Positions 10,567-22,500 of a DNA stretch of 34,047 nucleotides are shown piece after piece. A program made the translations under genes and the position numbers. Under the pieces are notes generated by a model. That model was not told the DNA's origin. It ran no database searches and saw only the letters and a program-made list of their open reading frames with translations. The stretch covers positions 128,295-162,341 of the forward strand of contig BMAT01009615.1 of NCBI GenBank assembly GCA_019649035.1. Direction: 5' to 3'. The stretch comes from Elysia marginata. Lineage: Eukaryota; Mollusca; Gastropoda; Plakobranchidae. Position 1 is the first letter of the stretch, and each line of letters opens with the position of its first letter.

Positions 10567-10872
10567 TATCATTATCATGATCATCATCATCATCATCATC
10601 ACCACCCTCATCATCATCATCATCNNNNNNNNNNNNNNNNNNNNNNNNNNNNNNNNNNNNNNNNNNNNNNNNNNNNNNNNNNNNNNNNNNNNNNNNNNNN
10701 NNNNNNNNNNNNNNNNNNNNNNNNNNNNNNNNNNNNNNNNNNNNNNNNNNCATCATCATCATCATCATCATTATCTTTTTTATTATCATTATCATAATCA
10801 CCATCATTATTATCAAGACTGTCGTCATATCTCCACTATCCCATCATCATCATCATCATCATCATCATCATT

Positions 10873-10908
<36 letters not shown>
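10567..10908. repeat. (ATC)n microsatellite with an assembly gap
   Basis: ATC/ATT trinucleotides surround 126 undetermined bases at 10625-10750, so the array probably continues through the gap and its length is unknown. A short unique segment lies at about 10813-10842. Confidence 0.95.
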
Positions 10909-12151
10909 TTAATTGTCATGTAAGAAATGTTGAAAAATTTTCTAAGGGTTAGAGAGTGCGAACCTTAAGGCTTACAAAATCTATTTAGCTATCCTGTTGC
11001 ATGTAGGAATAGGCTAGTGAGCGAAAAAAGGCCTGCTGAATTGAGGCAAGGAGAAGATCGGGTAGGAGTGGGTGGACACTTGGACAGCTTAATACTAGTA
11101 CTGTAGTAGCAACATCCTAGCTCTGGCTTGGTAAGTCGACCTTTGTAATACTTATAGTCCTTTGGGTGACTCTTTAACTTAATACATTTCCTGCTTACGA
11201 CAAGGAAAGAAGACCCTGAAATGTTTGAAAGTGTGCTAGAGTTATAAATTGACATTTATTCATGCAGGCTGTTTTAACTTATAATATGCTATTGTGTGAG
11301 GTTAGACGGTTTTTGATTGGGACCGATAAGAGCTTCGAGCTGTTTCGTCGTGTCTTCAAACACAAGCAACAAAACTACAGTCTGCTTAAAAATAACCTTG
11401 GTAAGTGACGTCGCCTGGTGTGTAATGGATAGGTACCCTTACAATGGGGAAAAAATTCGACAGATGAAAAATTTTTAATTTGTACATCTCTTTTAGAACA
11501 GTAAGTAACAAAACTAAGCGCTGCTTGAAATGACCTCGGCTAGTGACGTCAAAATCGCTATTGGCTGTGTGATAAAAACATTCTTTTTTCAAAATTAAAC
11601 TGAAAAATGAAACATCTTAAAATTAGCTGTAGGGTCCTACACAGCTAAACTACATGCAATTGTTTCTTAATCAGCCAGGGCATCTTTTCTTGTGGTGAAT
11701 TTTGTGGTCATACCTTAAGTTTAATTAACAATAAAATGCGCAGAAAATTTTCACCTCTGGCCTTCTATACACCAGTACTTTGAAATACACTTTGTTTCGT
11801 GGAAGAACGGCAACGGCAAAGTATAAATAATTATAATATATAAGATAACCAAGTTTTTAAAGATTTCCCAAAGCTCTGAATGCAAAACTAGTAAGAGCAA
11901 ATTGAACCTGTTAACCATAGTTAATCTATTAAACACGAATCGATAAAATAGGGCAACAATAATCTATAATGGAGAAACACTTGCTGGAAATGATGAAAAG
12001 CTAAACGCTTGACCTTCTTTAAATACCCAGAATAATTTTGTTTTCTTTACACCAATCTACTTTAAAGTCCAATACTAAAAATGTTTTGTGGGTGTATGCT
12101 ATTCAATTACTGAAAATAAAATTATTTCGCAGAAAATTTGACAATACGAAT
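10909..12151. other. intergenic DNA with a diverged direct repeat
   Basis: Two related segments, 11368-11413 and 11508-11551, share AACAAAACTA...CTGCTT...GTGACGTC. The second contains a full CRE palindrome TGACGTCA (11544-11551) followed by TCGCTATTGGCTGTGTG, which is also the start of the tandem repeat at 12152. No protein gene seen. Confidence 0.6.
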
Positions 12152-12335
12152 ATCGCTATTGGCTGTGTGTGAGCCTTGTCGCTACTGTAGGCAGGAGGTT
12201 TACGATATGGTCCATCGCTATTGGCTGTGTGTGAGCCTTGTCGCTACTGTAGGCGGGAGGTTTAGGATATGGTCCATCTTTATTGGCTGTGTGTGAGCCT
12301 TGTCGCTACTGTAGGCTGGAGGTTTAGGATATGTG
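12152..12335. repeat. 62-bp tandem repeat, three copies
   Basis: Copies start at 12152, 12214 and 12276 and differ by only a few bases. Each begins ATC(G/T)(C/T)TATTGGCTGTGTG and ends in GGAGGTTTA(C/G)GATATG. ATTGGCT is an inverted CCAAT box. The third copy runs straight into the SINE that follows. Confidence 0.95.
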
Positions 12336-12545
12336 ATGTAAGGAGCGCTTGCATACACCACACTCAGTCACATTATCCTGACACCAGGCAGACCAGACTT
12401 ATCACTAAATCCATAATGCCAGACACTAGGCAGATCAGCCGCTAATACCAATTTTTAAGCCCTTGGTTTGTTCTAGGCCATGGATCGAACCCCGCACCTC
12501 CCGATCTCTGAGCGAGTGTCTTACCACTAAGCCACAGAGCCGGTG
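12336..12545 (-). mobile_element. tRNA-derived SINE, minus strand
   Basis: Read on the minus strand, the head has an A-box (TGGCTTAGTGGTAAGAC, plus 12518-12534) and a perfect B-box (GGTTCGATCC, plus 12482-12491). The body holds two related copies of a 30-40 bp motif (CTGATCTGCCTAGTGTCTGG and CTGGTCTGCCTGGTGTCAGG). This is the organisation of a tRNA-headed SINE; no working tRNA fold is evident. The 3' limit, next to the 62-bp repeat, is uncertain. Confidence 0.75.
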
Positions 12546-13026
12546 TAAAAAGGAAGGAAAATATATGTATGTAAGAGAACCTGGGCAAATCAGGAACAAT
12601 TTAACATATTGAGTAACTAATACTTATCTATGCCCTTATGGCATAATACGTCAATAACTTTAGCTTTACCACATCCAGAATTATTTATTACTTTGAAGAC
12701 AATTATTAAAAAAAAAGTGCTACATAATAAATAACTGTCTTTAAAGAGCTCCGACTCACAATTGGTCAGAGCAACTTATTCTTCATTCACTCTCGTTACC
12801 TTGGATTGGAAAAGACAAGCCCTGATTGATTTATTACAACTCAAAACAAAACAAAAAAAAACAACCAAAACAGCATCATTGCATGAGTGGTTTTATTCTT
12901 CAGTGAATTTACAGAAAGCAACAAAAAACAAAACAATTCATAATTTCTTCATACACTTTTAATGTCTCAGAAGCACTAAAGCAGTTTCAATTAATTATAC
13001 AATGTATGTAATTTTTACATTGCACA
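12546..13026. other. AT-rich spacer
   Basis: Nothing recognised. Confidence 0.5.
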
Positions 13027-13028
13027 TA

Positions 13029-13203
13029 CAGTGGAATCCGCTTAAAGTCATCACCTTTAAGGGAAACTCTTGCTTAAAGTCAACTCTGTTTTGCAGTCCC
13101 ATATTGCGTTTTTTTATATTTTTGTAATAGTTAAAGTCAACTCTTACTTACAGTCAACACATTTTTTCATTCCCGAGGTGTTGACTTTATCAGGATTCCA
13201 CTG
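13029..13203. mobile_element. 175-bp MITE, pogo/Tigger-like ends, copy 1
   Basis: CAGTGGAATCC at the left end is matched exactly by GGATTCCACTG at the right, with TA on both sides (13027-13028, 13204-13205). The arms stay similar inward for about 28 bp (TAAAGTCA...CACC). TA target sites and CAGTGGAA-type ends fit a non-autonomous pogo/Tigger-like element. A diverged copy lies at 20522. Confidence 0.85.
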
Positions 13204-13205
13204 TA

Positions 13206-13661
13206 TTGGAAACAATGCATTCTTAAGAGTTGCTTAACATTTCAAAACTTGCAAAATGTTATCAAAATATATGGAATTGAAAGGCAATAGAAGTTCTTTT
13301 ACTTCAACATACAATGTACACCAGTACAGGTTAAAGCTGCTGTTTTAAAACAAAATGTTTTCTCATATTAAAACTTCTAACATTTTACTCGTTTGATCTA
13401 ATCCTGTTCATACTCAAGTGGCAACAAAAATCTCTGATTAAATAGCTAGAATTTTTCCAAACTGTCAATTAAGTACTGTATAATTGGATATCAACAAAGT
13501 GAAGTAATGTTCTTTCAAAACTTTTTTTTTTAATTGGATAACATAACATTAATGACAATAAAGAAAGAATGCAAAACAAAATGTACTTGTAACAGCAATC
13601 AATAGCAACTGGATGCAATAATATTTTTCATCAATCAATTAAAATATCAGAAGAAAAGTAA
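13206..13661. other. AT-rich spacer
   Basis: Nothing recognised. Confidence 0.5.
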
Positions 13662-13911
13662 TGCAGTGGACCTTACCTTATGTCCAACAACCTTGAACTC
13701 AACAAACCCTTGAATTCAAAGAACTGAAATGAAGTCCAATTCTTTTCTTTTCTTTAACCTTTACAAATTGCCCCGTATAAAACAAACTAATTTCGACTGG
13801 CTTTGTTTTCAATGAACTAGAAGTGAAACTCAAACTAATTATAGGTCTTTTATACACTTTCTATATTTTGTGGTTTTCCCCCAATGTTTATTGAATCCAA
13901 GGTCTACTGCA
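13662..13911. mobile_element. 250-bp MITE-like element
   Basis: TGCAGTGGACCTT at the left is mirrored by AAGGTCTACTGCA at the right (one mismatch in 13). The interior has words such as TTGAACTCAAC and TTGAATTCAAAG, as in degenerate pogo-like elements. There is no coding capacity. Confidence 0.65.
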
Positions 13912-14003
13912 TAAATTATTAACCCAAGTAGGAAAAGCACAAGAAGAAAACAATTTGTACAGAAATGCACACAATATACTAACAAGTCTGCGTTTTTGGA
14001 AAT

Positions 14004-14152
14004 TACTGATAAAACTTTTGAACCTTATTTACCTTTGATCTTGTCTGAGTGATAGTCATCCAAGCAAGGAGAATGTTCACTTGCTAATAAAGTAATATAT
14101 CATGGCTTAAGCCCCATTTTTCTCTAACCAGGGAATGCTTAAAAATGCATTG
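14004..14152. repeat. interspersed repeat, copy A
   Basis: About 150 bp closely matching 18776-18910. Shared blocks include GATAGTCATCCAAGCAAGG, TATATCATGGCTTAAGCCCC and GGGAATGCTT. The end is a small palindrome (AATGCTTAAAAATGCATT). The family is unidentified. Confidence 0.85.
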
Positions 14153-17100
14153 TTACAAGGGGTGGGGTTAATAAGAACAGCATTTCTCAAAATCTGTCGA
14201 TCCAAATCTTTTAAACCTTGGCCTGAGAGTTCCAATATAGCATGCCTATATATATGCCTACAGAGGCTTTCAATTTTAAAATAGAAATTAAGTTTCTCAT
14301 TTATAAATTGATTCTGTTTCCCATGTATATACATGTATCTATGTCTTTCATCTAGGATGATCACAATTTTAACCTTCAAACTCAAAGGGATTGCTCATTT
14401 AAAACAAGACTAATTTTGTAAGCGTTCAATCATCAAAAATTTAACAGAATTGCATTACCAATATTTTGTAGGAAAATATTAAAACTTTTGTTAATAAAAT
14501 AAGGAGAAAAAAAATAGACATTTTACATGTAACAACAAATATCATTTCCCAAAATAAGAAACTCCAGTTCCAAAATATTTGCTCTCAGCGCAAGGCAAAA
14601 TTTATTTGTAAAGACTTCCAAAGTTCCATACAACTTGATTTTTCACCAAAGTCAATGTCAATGGCTATGTCCCCTGTAGGTTGCCTTTTAACACAACCAC
14701 AAATTATAGTGCCTTCCGCAAAGCGGCAGCAATATTTGAACTGCCTAGAAATTTTTTTGAAAAATTCACTAATTTCAATTGTTTGCTGCATATTTGACAA
14801 TAGTGAAGACAAAAAAAAAGGTTCATCAAAAACTTCCGTTTTAATCTTAACAGATTAGACTTTGAACAGAAAGCTTTCACCTGTGCTGGATCTAGATTAG
14901 GCTAAATCTAGTATTATGTGGCTGTGTGTTTCGGGAAACGCTTATTTAAATGTTCAGGATTGATATTATGAACTCTTTTACAGTCCAGAGAGTTAGGAAG
15001 GCCAAGACACAAATATAAAAAAACATCAGCCATATCTAAATTTAGGCTTGAAACTAAAGTTTGCAATAGAAATTCTATCATTCAGTTATGAGGGAAGCCA
15101 TTTGAGGGCATGGCCATGAATACTAAAATAAGAAGCAAGTCCTTACAATAAACATAAACTGTTGTGAAAAAGTGTGACTTTAAACACAAATAAAGAGTTT
15201 CACAGTGGCGATGAATCAAAACTATTACATCACCCATCATACTATAGCTTTTGGCCCTACATTAATACTTTGTAGTTGTACTGGCATTAAAAAAATCCAC
15301 AAAGATTATAAAATTAGGAATCAATATCAAATGCATTGAACTAATTTAATTGTAGCCATAGATATCCATTGATACCCTGGAAAAAAAATTAAGACATAGA
15401 AAATTTTAAAATAGTATAAACTCAAACATTAACAAAACAAAAAAGCAACCAAAAAATCTTATAATATAAACATCCAAAACGCATTAAATTTTTACACCAC
15501 CAAAAAATAAGAAAAATTTTTACTAAATCAGGGTAAAAAAAAAAGCAATGGTAAAAGCGTACATGTATAACCTTAAATAAAAAAAAAATGATACCCACAA
15601 AAATTGTTGTCACCTACATAGAGGTAAGGTTCTAAGTACCGCTAAATAGATTGTAATTTAAATGTCAAAGAACAATTGTAAACAAAGGTACAATCTCAAA
15701 TGAAAAAAACTATTGCAACACAAATTAAATACAGAAGAAACCTCTAAAATCAAACTCTATAATGCGAATTGTTTTCTACACGTGAGGTTCTTTTTTCCAA
15801 TTTGACTTTGATAGATTTGAGTCCATAAGGTTCAATTCTCTTAGTTTGAAGTTTATATTGAAGCTTACAGAAAGTATTCATTCTAAAAACTAGCAGTTTT
15901 ACTTCTACAAAGCATAAAAGTTTTATGATAAACATTACGCGCACAAAATTGCCATCCAAGAAGCTACAAGGAGGTGTCTAGCCCCAAAGAATAAATTTGC
16001 TTTTCCATATTTACGATACAGAAGTGAGAAGGGTTTGGTACAATATATTGTTGCTGTAAGTATAATTCGAATCCTCTTAATTCGATGTTTTTCTTCATTC
16101 CCATAATCATGAGATTTGAATTAAGATGTTTCCACTGCTCTATGAATTTTTGGCACGGACTAGGTCTATGGGTTTGTTAGTATGGTTGCTCTTGCTTTTG
16201 TATACATTTTTGACCAACGAAACATTGAGTAATGTTTGCCGCACAACTTGACTATACTACTGGATGCTACCAAGAAATACTACATGTATACTTCTGTCTT
16301 TTATTGGAGCATGTTTATCAGAAATATTAAAAAGCTCTTTGTTTTAAAATATTAAATTCTCATCTTGGACTTTGCCTTACTAACATGTTTTACATTTTCT
16401 GAGTTTTTAGTTATCACATTTAAAAGCACATACATGTATATCTATATTCATTGTCTTATATTTCAGTATTTTCTTAAAAGCCTGCAGTTTTTTAGTGTCG
16501 AGTTTGAATAGAACAGTTTGTGATCAGATATTCCACAGTGGTCTATTTTACAGTTTGACACAGAGAATGGTATTGGTAATTACAAGGTTTCATGTGTGGC
16601 CCCTTAATTGGTTTAAAAAAAATAAACATAACATTATACTTAAAGTGCTTTAAAATCAATAAAGCTATAGAGTAACATTAGGCAAGGGCTACTCTCTAAA
16701 CCACTCATAAAGGAGCAGGAGTTGTGCTCTTAATTAAGTTTAGCATGGCAAAAGGTTATTTACAAGCAGTTGTTGAATCACTGGTTGATTTTTAAAATTA
16801 GGCACGAGTATCAAATTTGAGAGGATAAAAACGGAAAACAGCTTAAATCTGAAATATTTACATCCCTGGCCTCATTTTTAACCGAGGTTTCCGGTATCTT
16901 TTATTAGTTTGGATAAGTCCCTGTGGGTTTTTAGTCCAATTCAAACATTTTTAACTTAGTGGGAACAAAATTTAAACTTGAAATACTAGAGTACAGTTAC
17001 AAAGGAGGAAAAAAACCAGTGATCTGAATATAATGTAAACTAAGCAAATGTTGAAATAATCTTGGTCTGAATTTTATATAAACTCGTCTGTATATGAAAA

Positions 17101-17885
17101 TCATCAGGTTTTGTGTTATTCAAAACCTACGGGACACGTTGTCTACGTAATTGTATGGGCATCTCACAGGCAAAATCAACACATCTTTATAAAGCCATAA
17201 AAGTTCAATGAAAACTGCCTTCTTCATGAATTAAACCTGAAAGGAGCCGTATCCCGCGAAAACAAAATGAATCATCTCAACAAAAGATGTTAAAGCCTCA
17301 TCATAATGGAGGGAATTTTATTCAAATACTTTGGTTATGTCCAGAATTAGTTAACCACTACACTTCAAGTAGGCCTGCTGGGGGTCAATGAAATATTGAC
17401 GTTATTGAGATCATGAAGAAAAACAGTTTTGGAGATTTTCTATTGCAAAAGATTACATATAACATTGACTAATCTTTAGATTAATATTATGATTATCTTA
17501 TTTCTAACCACTTTAAAATGGTTTTATGATTGTAATCTTGTGTTGAAAAACATAAAATTTGAATAAAAAATTATCATTGTCCAACTTAACTCATTTCAAA
17601 CGGTAACTTTGCATTGATAATTTTATATGATTGTACAAGATCTCAAACAATATATATATCTCTGGTTAAACTAAAGCAACATTATTATTGTCATTATTAT
17701 TATTATTAATATCATTATTTAAACTTTGCATTATTTGTGTAACAAACTGAGGCCACCAGAGTAAGTCAGACAGGCACAAGTCAGAAATTGATGCGTTGAG
17801 TTAATTACATTTTCTAAAACTGTACTCCATCACCTCAAAGAGGATGAGAAAATTCTAAATATAGCTTTTTTACATCTTGAGTCAT
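14153..17885. other. long AT-rich stretch, no gene seen
   Basis: No convincing reading frame on either strand. Short pieces resemble degenerate pogo-like repeat ends (AGAAACCTCTAAAATCAAA at about 15736, TTAAGATGTTTCCACTG at about 16121), and (ATT)n is at about 17681-17720. Part may be PHYH 3' UTR if a distal poly(A) site is used. Confidence 0.45.
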
Positions 17886-17891
17886 TTTATT
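17886..17891 (-). terminator. candidate PHYH poly(A) signal
   Basis: TTTATT on the plus strand reads AATAAA on the minus strand, about 190 bases after the PHYH stop. It would give a 3' UTR of about 210 bases. Several further AATAAA sites occur downstream. Confidence 0.4.
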
Positions 17892-18078
17892 TTGAAGGCA
17901 AGAAAAAAAAGTTGGTTCTATAGAAAATTATATTTAAAGGATAATTTGTGCACAATTTTTTCCTGGTTGCCTCAGAAATTGAAAATAACACTATCACAAT
18001 CTACAAAGACTGTAGTTCCCAGTGAAAACACCAGCTCTGTTTAGCTCAACATGTCGTAGCTGCATCCTCCATCTCTAT

Positions 18079-18144
18079 CTAGCTTGACATGTCGTAACTG
18101 CTGGGCTGACCTTTCACGTGGCGGCACTTCATCATCCAAAGGTC
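18079..18144 (-). CDS. PHYH: PHYH last exon and stop
   Basis: It encodes [20 protein letters not shown] then Ser and TAG, aligning with human DIWMFRARLVKGERTNL and slightly longer. The C-terminus is not a PTS1, consistent with PTS2 import. Acceptor CCTTTTCCAG. A near copy of the last 24 bases, stop included, lies at 18041-18064. Confidence 0.93.
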   Translation of the reverse strand, partial: DLWMMKCRHVKGQPSSYDMSS

Positions 18145-19479
18145 CTGGAAAAGGAATCACACGCAGAAGAAAAGGTTAGAACTAAACGAGGATTCCTTGT
18201 CTATAGACAAACTTATCAACATTACTGAGTTTTCTGTTGATTTCAAATTCAATCCTTATCGAACACATAGTGGTTAAGGATTTGAGCTTTACAAAATGCA
18301 ATGGGATCTCTTTATACAAAATTGTCTACACCACAATATTTCACTGAGGCAAAAGGAAATCGCATGTTTGATGAAAATTCTCTCTTTGTCTTTGTATTGT
18401 TTCTTGCGCTAGACCAAAATGAACTTAGCAGCCACTGTTTTTAACCCCAGTAAAAAGGCCATGTATTTATGTTTGCATGATTGTTTATCAAAGACATGAA
18501 ACAGAGCAAGGCCAAGGGTGAGAATGGCATCAGCACGGAAATGTAGAAATTGTCCGTAGAGATCTGCTTTCATCCCTCTCCCTAAAAAGAATAAAGCTAA
18601 AGAATGTTCTGAATATAGAACAATAAGTTTTAAAATAATCTTAAACAAAAGGTGGCTGCCATGAAGGCAGCTGTAGCTGTAAAGAAAAAGAAAAAAGAAT
18701 AGAAACCTCAGAGAGAAATCTGCAATGAATACCCGAGACACATTTCATGACGCTGAAACTTAACTTTATTTTAAAAACTGATGAAAACTTTTGACCTTTA
18801 TTTAGCATGTGAATGATAGTCATCCAAGCAAGGGGAACAACCTCTATTTGCTAATATATCATGGCTTAAGCCCCTTTTTCTTCTACAAGGGAATGCTTTT
18901 TTAAGCATTAATATTTTAGTTACCTGTATCGTCTTCTACAGACCAACTTTATAAGCCTGGACCTACCATTCAATCACTTTTTTTCTCAGCCAGTTGTAAT
19001 ATTAACTTTTTTTTAGGGTCCATAGTAATAGACCAATAATACTGCAACATGTAAATGAAATTTCCCTATAGGGCGGAAGTTTTAAGGAAAGTTTTATTTT
19101 AATCCAGGCAAAAACTAATACAAAAAAATGATATAGGGGTGGGGGCGGGGGGGAAGGGGAGAGATAAGTAGATATAAGCACAGTGCAGGTCTATCATCCG
19201 CTAATGACCTTGTCCACGTCAAGGTTACAATGCTGCGTACAACCATCTTGATAAACCTTTTGTATGATCATCAAACAATGAAAGAGAACAAAAAAGAAAG
19301 GCAACCTTAGTACAGATTGGTGGCTTCTGCATCACCTCAATCAGAATATTTTTAAGTCACAAGGGCCACCCTCTAAAATCTCAGGCCCAGTTACTCCATC
19401 CTTTTTATTCTTCTTTCCCGACCTGGTGGGGACCCTGAATAGACCAACAAAATTGTCCAAACCAAACAGGGTGGGGGGG

Positions 19480-19521
<42 letters not shown>

Positions 19522-22500
19522 TGGAACAGTGTTACCTGGAAAGAGAACTCGAGAGCGTCCCCGAGTCTTTTCTTTGTCAAAGCAATAACTTCCTCCTTGA
19601 TGACTTTCTGTTCGGGATCCAACTCTTTCATCACATGAACCTTAGAACTGGCATAGTGGCACGATATCGACTGAGGCAGGAAGGTAGAGAGAATAATATG
19701 GTATCAAATAGCACAATATCGACTGAGGCAGGAAGGTAGAGAGAAAATTATGGTATGGTGTTAAATTGAATTTCAAAACTGTGGTATAATCTCAATAACA
19801 ATAATCAGTGAATTCCACGAGATCCATAAAGGATTTAAAATTGGAAAGATAAGCATTACTTATGCTCTTAAGCTAAAGAATGTTACTGTAATGTGATGAT
19901 GATCATCTTCTGGCTGTCCAGTCGGGTCAAAACAAAAATCTATACTGCCACCCAGTAAAAAGCAGGGTAAGGATAAAAAAAGCAAATAAAAAATGTTTTT
20001 TTTGTAACCATATGTGTTATGCTCCCAAAAAGTCAGAAGATATAGACGGCCGGCCAGTTCGAGAAAATGGGTATTTTTCAGGACTTGATCAAATTTGCCC
20101 TAAAAATTTACTTTGCATAAATTAAAAGTTAATATTTTTCATTGAATCCATTTTTGAGACCATAGGAAATGTTAAAAATTTGTTTTTCAGAGGACGGTAA
20201 TGCAAGCCAAACTTGGCTGATATATCATGAGAAGTTTTGTTATTTTTTTCTCCATTAAAAGAAAAAGAGGTCTTTTTGGTTCCTTGCAATGCAAGTCAGT
20301 ATCAAAATTTTTTCACCATCTTGAAAAGTTTTAAGGGACTTTCCAACTACATGTATCACAAAATTCCCCATGACAACTCATTTTGTGGGACCCAAACACG
20401 TATCATTCCCTGGAACTTTGGTTTTGAGAGATTACAAGCGTTGTTTAAAATATCAAACCCCTTGAAAATGTGCAAACTGTGCCATCAAACTCATATGAAT
20501 TGGTAGTGAGAAATATACATACAGTGAAATCTTAAGTCAATTCAACAACACCTATAAAGGGAAACTCTAGCTTTAAGTCAACTCTATTTGGCAGTCCCAT
20601 GTTTATTTCTTTATATTTTTTAATGGTTAAAGTAAACTGTATTTTAAATACACATTGTCAACACAACTTTAAAATAATAGTCTCTTCAGTCCTGACGTGT
20701 TGACCTTATCCGGTTTTCAAAGTTAACAACACACGCCTGTTTTCAAACATCTCTTACTTTCCTGAAGCCTTTGGTTCGATTCGTTCCTGAGCCGTGGATA
20801 AGCAGCGGGTGGAAGAACACGGTGTCTCCCTCCTCCATTTCCAGGTGAACTCTGGGACAGCTCGGATCGTAGTCCTGGATGCCGTGGTACATTTTGTTTA
20901 CACCACCCTGCAAGAGGAAAGAATAGATTGCCCAGAATAAAAATTGATCAGACGTTTTTATTCATGTACGTATTATGTAAACAGTGTGTCATCTAAGTAA
21001 CATTAGACACTTACGCACTGACATTACTATTGATAGACACTTCCTACATCTTTGTTTACAACTAGGCCTATATGTAGTTTCACTTTCTCAATGATGTTAC
21101 ATGTATCAATCTTGTCATGTTGAATCAATAAATGTTTATCTTAGATCTAAAGATCCTAGTTTCTGTAGGTTTATCAACCTACTACAACAGCCAACCACGC
21201 TCAACTTTTGTTATGCCCATCCTTGTAACATCGTAGCTATATAAACTTATCTCTCTCTGAAAGATTTATTAATGAAGTTTCTACCCTTCCACTACTAAAA
21301 TCTTTTTGTTAAAGTTTTCAGACTTGACTAAGCCATAAGTCTGAAAGTTTCTGGAATGAAAACTGTAAGAACTTTCACGACTGACGTCCTGTTCTGTGCT
21401 ATCGATTGTGTAAGCTAAAGAAATGCTAGGCTCAGACTGAGAAACCCATTTGGCACAAAAAGAGACATAAATTGAAAAAAAAAATGTGAAAAGAAAAAAG
21501 GCTCAATTTAAAAGAGACCAAAATTTGAGCAAGTTTTCTTCAGTTAATCCTATTTTTTTTTTTACCAAAACAAAACATAATAACCTCAAGCTCTGTCTGC
21601 CCCACTGCGCTTACTTCAGAACTGGAATAGCCCAGAGGTTAAAATCCCTTGGAGTAAAAAAAAACTTTTATCATTTACAATGTGCATTCTCTAATTCCAA
21701 AAGTTGTAGCAAAGCTTTACTCTTTTGCAGTAGGGCTATTAATCAAATTGTACTGAAGGACACAACTTTACAATTATGTGTACATTAACGTTTTGTTATG
21801 GTACTTTTCTGAAAGAATAGTACAGCTCGAAACATTCAAGACATGCTAAAAAAACCACAAGGTGAATACTTGCCTCCCACTCAGGGTATGTGTGGGTCAA
21901 AATTTTTCCTTTATGAGATCCCGGCACCACAACGAGGCATCCATTCTGTCTGTTGACCGTCTGCATAGCTGTCCAGGAGCACACGATGCTGTCAGCAGGA
22001 CGGAACGGGAAATAATACAAGTCCTGATGCATAGGGTGCCTGGAGGTCTTTTTACCTGCGACAAAAGATTCTTTATTAATCCCACTCGGGAAAATTCTTC
22101 TCCAAGCACATCATCAAAATAGTGAAAAATATGCAATAGAAACCTCTAAAATCAAAGCGTCATAATTCTACCTCTCTAAATTCAAAGTTTTATAAATGTG
22201 AGGTATAACATACATAGTGGTGCCTCTGACTACTAGAAATACTGTGCTTGTCAATATACGGAAGCGACAGTTGAAAATGGAACCTTTTTATATTATTTAA
22301 GAGAGCAGAAAATAGTTGAGTTCAATAAACTTAACTCTTTGTGCAAAATCCGAAATCCAACACTCAATTTGATTTTGAAGTCAGCTTTATTAAAATTCAT
22401 AACTCCTACCCCTAATTCTTTCAACCCCTGCTAATGCCGTATTTCTCAACAGCACACCTCTGTCCGTTTGATTCAGAAGAATCTAAAAACAACTTTACCC

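Larger units (their letters stand above)
18145..19535 (-). other. PHYH intron 8
   Basis: It holds interspersed repeat copy B (18776-18910), a G-rich run (19136-19159) and a (GA)n(GACA)n tract (19472-19520). No other gene seen. Confidence 0.8.

Noticed and set aside
10514-10912. Asp-, His-, Ile- or Ser-rich frames across the first N gap
   Set aside because: (ATC)n microsatellite plus undetermined bases.
12482-12545. A functional tRNA gene on the minus strand
   Set aside because: A and B boxes are good, but acceptor and T stems do not pair fully and a SINE body follows.
21862-22136. Open frames opposite and beside PHYH exon 6
   Set aside because: Shadows of the exon; the correct minus frame matches PHYH closely.
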